Below, one piece after another: positions 16,784 through 19,178 of a stretch of DNA of 19,178 nt. The stretch is from an uncultured Bacteroides sp. (GTDB lineage: Bacteria; Bacteroidota; Bacteroidia; Bacteroidales; Bacteroidaceae): positions 1 to 19,178 of the forward strand of contig CAKUYM010000044.1 of assembly GCA_934716785.1 (NCBI GenBank), read 5' to 3'. Each line of letters begins with the position of its first letter. Position 1 is the first letter of the stretch. The notes beneath the pieces were generated by a model, which made no database searches, had not been told where the DNA came from, and saw only the letters and a program-made list of their open reading frames with translations. A program made the position numbers and the translations under genes.

Positions 16784-16987
16784 AGAGTTATGTTTGCCGT
16801 TTTCTAAGTCTGTAATAATGCGATTTATAGTGGCTAATAGAGGTGGAATTCCAATTTTTACAGTATTGAATATTGCTTCAGGGTCTATCGCAGCATATTC
16901 GTGAGATAATATGTTGCGTAACCCTATAATTCGTTCTTCAACGAACCGTAACATGCCTATTATTTTTTCTTTAGATATAAATCGCAT
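16775..16987 (-). CDS. hepT: Short HEPN-domain protein (HepT-like toxin), apparently internally deleted
   Basis: This 70-residue protein contains the HEPN active motif RNILSHEY, matching RX4HXY with Arg24, His29 and Tyr31. By family knowledge Arg and His are the RNase residues of HepT toxins and Tyr is the site that the MNT partner modifies with AMP. The stretch after the motif (AIDPEAIFNTVKIGIPPLLATINRI) is the usual last helix pair. Full HepT proteins are about 110-130 residues. Here a start-like segment (MRFISKEKIIGMLRF) joins directly to the EERIIGLRN stretch, so roughly 50 residues of the first helices seem to be missing. It overlaps the MNT gene by 17 bases, as is common in this pair. 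It may be inactive or act only as a decoy. It overlaps the MFS stop tail to tail by 9 bases. Confidence 0.75.
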   Translation of the reverse strand: MRFISKEKIIGMLRFVEERIIGLRNILSHEYAAIDPEAIFNTVKIGIPPLLATINRIITDLENGKHNSLF

Positions 16988-17264
16988 CTTCTTCTAAGCT
17001 TTTTTTGAAAAAATTACGCATGATGGCTCCTAATGAGATAATGTCTACTTTAGTATGGAATATTTTCTCTAAATCTTCCTTTATATCTTGTATTATAAAA
17101 TAGTTTGGCTCTTGCAGTTTAATACAAATGTCAATGTCACTTGTTTCATCATGTTCTCCTCTGGCAGCAGAACCAAATAGCCCCAAAGTGATTATTCCGT
17201 ATTTCTCAGCATAGTGCGCTTTGAAATCGCGTAATATATCAAGTATTTCAACAGTTGTTTTCAT
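16971..17264 (-). CDS. mntA: MNT-type minimal nucleotidyltransferase antitoxin
   Basis: This 97-residue protein has the DNA polymerase beta-like signature of minimal nucleotidyltransferases. GLFGSAARGEHDETSDIDI holds Gly31-Ser32 and the metal-binding Asp43 and Asp45, and the third acidic residue is Asp74 in TKVDIISL. Length and end (EEDAIYI) fit the complete family. MntA antitoxins neutralise their HEPN partner by attaching AMP units to the tyrosine next to the HEPN histidine. The gene is first in a two-gene unit with the HEPN gene, overlapping it by 17 bases. A promoter-like box lies 27 bases upstream. All visible catalytic residues are intact, in contrast to the shortened partner. Confidence 0.88.
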   Translation of the reverse strand: MKTTVEILDILRDFKAHYAEKYGIITLGLFGSAARGEHDETSDIDICIKLQEPNYFIIQDIKEDLEKIFHTKVDIISLGAIMRNFFKKSLEEDAIYI

Positions 17265-17290
17265 TTCTTTATTTTACTCTGTTATAGGAA

Positions 17291-17321
17291 CAAAGGTAGC
17301 AATTATTTTAATATAAAGAAA
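17291..17321 (-). promoter_or_regulatory. Putative Bacteroides-type promoter for the MNT/HEPN genes
   Basis: Read on the minus strand, 17298-17291 is TACCTTTG, an exact match to the Bacteroides -7 box TAnnTTTG. About 19 bases upstream is TTTC (17321-17318), one base off the -33 TTTG box. The likely transcription start lies about 20 bases ahead of the MNT start codon. There is no obvious operator. Confidence 0.55.
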
Positions 17322-17363
17322 TGTTGGAGGCTATAACTTGAACTGATTTGTAGCATGTTTATA

Positions 17364-17387
17364 TTATTGTGCTTTTGGCGTAAAACC
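17364..17387 (+). repeat. 24-base direct repeat, right copy, with orphan MFS C-terminus
   Basis: This copy is identical to 16741-16764. Continuing in the same frame it encodes YCAFGVKPIAKEV and then a TAG stop (17404-17406), exactly as long as the present MFS end (YCAFGVKPILKLK). It has no start or upstream coding sequence, so it is a leftover gene end rather than a gene. Confidence 0.9.
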
Positions 17388-17407
17388 GATAGCGAAAGAA
17401 GTATAGT

Positions 17408-17445
17408 AAAATTCGGGCGGAAGTAACTGCTTCCGCCCGAATTTT
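17408..17445. terminator. Perfect-stem intrinsic terminator, likely bidirectional
   Basis: AAAATTCGGGCGGAAG (17408-17423) pairs perfectly with 17430-17445 around a 6-base loop TAACTG, giving a 16-bp stem with a GC-rich core. The A and T runs at the ends supply a U tract in both directions, and TTTTGTTTA follows on the plus strand. It lies between two convergent units: the PUL operon from the left and the PKD-domain gene (stop at 17475) from the right. It is immediately behind the orphan MFS stop, so it was probably the original operon terminator. Confidence 0.92.
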
Positions 17446-17474
17446 GTTTAGTGATTACAAGAACATTCAGGAGG

Positions 17475-19178
17475 TTATTTGAGCATATTAAAATCCTTTA
17501 CTCCGAAAACTTCAGTGGATATTTCGCCCAGCCAACCGCTTTTGCTGTTGACGCCTACTTGTACTTTGACAAAATCAATGTATTTCAGATTGGCGTCTTC
17601 ACCGGCAAAAGTAACGGCATGGGATATCTTGAAATGATTGTCGGACGGCTTGGCATTATAGTTGTCATCGTCAGTCAGCCGATCAATTGCGCTGAAATTA
17701 TCAACATATCCCCACTCATAGCTATCATTAATCCAGTAGGTACCATTGCCGGACTGATCGTAGTTGCGCTCTTTCAGACGGGTGCCGCGCAGAGTGTATT
17801 GCTTCTCCTTTACCCATGCCGGATAATAGTAATCCTGTCGGTGGAAGGCGGCTAAGTAATCTATGGAGCCGCTTTGCCCATGATTGTCAGTCCATGGAGT
17901 GGGGAGCTGAATGCCGGATGGCTTGTAATAAGTGACGGCATAATCCTGCCAGGTTTCGGCTTGCCCATATTCGGATCCGCGTAACTCATACCAGGTGTCA
18001 TTCGGCAGTCCGTCACCATTCTCATCCTGCATCACCCATACGATTCCCGGCTCTGACGAACCGTCAAAAGCATTTCCCGTAATGGCTATGTTGTAATCTC
18101 CATCATTCACGATACTATGGTCAAAACCGACAATGATGTATCCGCCAAATCCTCCTAAAGAGACATAGGCTGTCTGATTTATACGCTCTTCTGCATACTT
18201 GCAGGCTTCTTCCATTGTGGTGGCTGTATAGTTCTCATTAACGAACTGACCGGGAGCAGGCAAAAACTCATATACTTTATTCATCGCAACAGAACTACTT
18301 GCATCCTTTTTCCGTTGGTATGTTCCTTCCGGCGGACAAACATTTACTTTTAATGTCTGCGTAGCGAGTATATATGAGTTCTTCATCTCTACCTTAATGA
18401 TATGCTCTCCCTGTTGCCCGGATGTAAACAGATAGGTATCACTTGCTCCGGATTGTACTTGTTCGCCATCGACAGTCCATGTGTAGACCGCATCTTGTGC
18501 ATTATTCACGTCGACCGGCTTGATACGGATAGTCCTGTCGGCCGACATGTTGTATTCCGTTTGCAGGAATGTCCAACTGAAATCTACTTGTTCCGGTGAG
18601 CAGACCTCTACCTTGAAAGTCACCTCGTCATCTCCATCCTCATTGTGGGTGGCAAAACGCACTTGATATTCACCTACTTCGGCCGTAGGGAGAGTACAAG
18701 CTAATTCGTTTGAGATATTTTCGCCGTTTATCTGCCAGGAGTAACTGGTCTCCAAAAAAGAATCTACGATAGGTGTAATGGTCAGTTCGGAGCCTTGAAG
18801 CACTTTGAATCCTTTGTCTGCATCTGCGATAGAGATGGTCGGCACATCAAGCTGAAAGACATCAATGCGTATCTCTTTTTCTGTGGTTCCTCCGGCATTG
18901 GTGGCAGAAATAAGAACGAAGTACCTGCCCGCTTCATTGGCAGAGAATGTCAGGGTAGGGGCATTGCAGATACTCTTCCCGTCCATAATCCAACTAAAGG
19001 TCGTCTCCGAATCGGTATTTTCATAAACGGGGGTGATGGTTATCTCCCGACCGATTTTAGTTTTGTAGATAGGCGATTCTTCTTGCAAGGTAATGACGGG
19101 GGCGGAAAGAAGAGGGGAGTTCTCCTCTTCTTTCGTGCATGATGCCAATGCAAACAATACAGATAAAAAAAGTATGAC
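17475..19178 (-). CDS. Surface lipoprotein with PKD/Ig-like repeats, 5' end outside the window
   Basis: The frame is open to the window edge; 567 residues are visible and the start lies beyond. The first visible residues, VILFLSVLFALASC, are the end of a lipoprotein signal (Cys14). About three PKD/Ig-like domains follow (roughly 25-110, 115-200 and 205-290), each with the pattern ITITP...SWxxxG...GxYxV, as in TFSWIMDG, SYSWQING and YTWTVDG. The last 270 residues form a module seen in Bacteroides cell-surface proteins: GGFGGYIIVGFDHSI, NAFDGSSEPGIVWVMQ, and a D/N-rich loop DENGDGLPNDTWYELRGSEY that could bind calcium. Similar proteins are found near vitamin B12 uptake genes in Bacteroides, but nothing in this window proves that role. 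The gene is convergent with the PUL and likely unrelated to it. Confidence 0.8.
   Translation of the reverse strand, partial: VILFLSVLFALASCTKEEENSPLLSAPVITLQEESPIYKTKIGREITITPVYENTDSETTFSWIMDGKSICNAPTLTFSANEAGRYFVLISATNAGGTTEKEIRIDVFQLDVPTISIADADKGFKVLQGSELTITPIVDSFLETSYSWQINGENISNELACTLPTAEVGEYQVRFATHNEDGDDEVTFKVEVCSPEQVDFSWTFLQTEYNMSADRTIRIKPVDVNNAQDAVYTWTVDGEQVQSGASDTYLFTSGQQGEHIIKVEMKNSYILATQTLKVNVCPPEGTYQRKKDASSSVAMNKVYEFLPAPGQFVNENYTATTMEEACKYAEERINQTAYVSLGGFGGYIIVGFDHSIVNDGDYNIAITGNAFDGSSEPGIVWVMQDENGDGLPNDTWYELRGSEYGQAETWQDYAVTYYKPSGIQLPTPWTDNHGQSGSIDYLAAFHRQDYYYPAWVKEKQYTLRGTRLKERNYDQSGNGTYWINDSYEWGYVDNFSAIDRLTDDDNYNAKPSDNHFKISHAVTFAGEDANLKYIDFVKVQVGVNSKSGWLGEISTEVFGVKDFNMLK

Larger units (their letters stand above)
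16741..17387. mobile_element. Putative inserted segment carrying the HEPN/MNT pair, flanked by 24-base direct repeats
   Basis: Two perfect copies of a 24-base sequence (beginning TTATTGTGCTTT) at 16741-16764 and 17364-17387 bound a 599-base interior that holds only the minus-strand HEPN and MNT genes and their promoter. The left repeat is in frame at the end of the MFS gene. The right repeat is followed by a same-length alternative MFS end and the terminator. No recombinase or terminal inverted repeat is present, so mobility, if any, would be provided in trans or by homologous recombination. An alternative is a remnant of a second MFS copy after deletion. Confidence 0.5.

Noticed and set aside
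16765..17363. Classical insertion sequence or transposon
   Set aside because: No transposase and no convincing terminal inverted repeats; a 24-base direct repeat is longer than the usual target duplication.
17451..17855. Plus-strand open frame opposite the PKD-domain gene
   Set aside because: It is a shadow of the minus-strand gene, begins in the spacer by the terminator and shows no recognisable domain.
1..19178. CRISPR array, tRNA, rRNA or invertible promoter regions
   Set aside because: No regularly spaced repeats, no tRNA cloverleaf and no paired inverted repeats flanking a promoter were seen.

Overview
The window looks like a Bacteroides (Bacteroidales) chromosome. It is AT-rich, has SusD-type and BT_3987-type (DUF1735) outer-membrane lipoproteins with short lipoboxes, lacks clear Shine-Dalgarno sites, and carries a TAnnTTTG-type promoter box. 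No taxonomic search was possible, so the species is not named.

Positions 1-16783 (+) are one tightly packed polysaccharide utilization locus (PUL). Most gaps are 4-30 bases, and the only larger one is about 120 bases before the GH3 gene. Order: 3' part of a susD-like gene (its start, and presumably susC, lie outside); a GH18-fold lipoprotein with an intact DxxDxDxE motif; two DUF1735 lipoproteins ending in an F5/8-type and a LamG-type domain; a periplasmic GH3 enzyme behind a long RNA hairpin; a shortened GH2-like lipoprotein; a six-hairpin (alpha/alpha)6 glycosidase of unassigned family; a long class I mannose-6-phosphate isomerase; a ROK sugar kinase; an ECF sigma factor with no adjacent anti-sigma gene; a GH92 alpha-mannosidase lipoprotein; and an MFS sugar transporter. 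This reads as a complete route: capture and trim a mannose-containing glycan (N-glycan-like is the best guess from GH18 plus GH92), import the monosaccharide by MFS, phosphorylate it by ROK, and isomerise mannose-6-P to fructose-6-P.

Positions 16741-17387 are the most unusual part. A small HEPN/MNT toxin-antitoxin pair on the minus strand sits exactly between two perfect 24-base direct repeats. The first repeat is the last coding stretch of the MFS gene. The second repeat is followed by an alternative, same-length MFS C-terminus, a stop codon, and then a perfect 16-bp-stem terminator. The simplest reading is that the toxin-antitoxin segment (about 623 bases) was inserted into the 3' end of the transporter gene, replaced its last codons, and separated it from its terminator. 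The HEPN protein is only 70 residues and seems to have lost its middle helices.

Positions 17475-19178 (-) are a convergent surface lipoprotein with about three PKD/Ig-like domains and a conserved C-terminal module containing a D/N-rich loop. Its start lies beyond the window.
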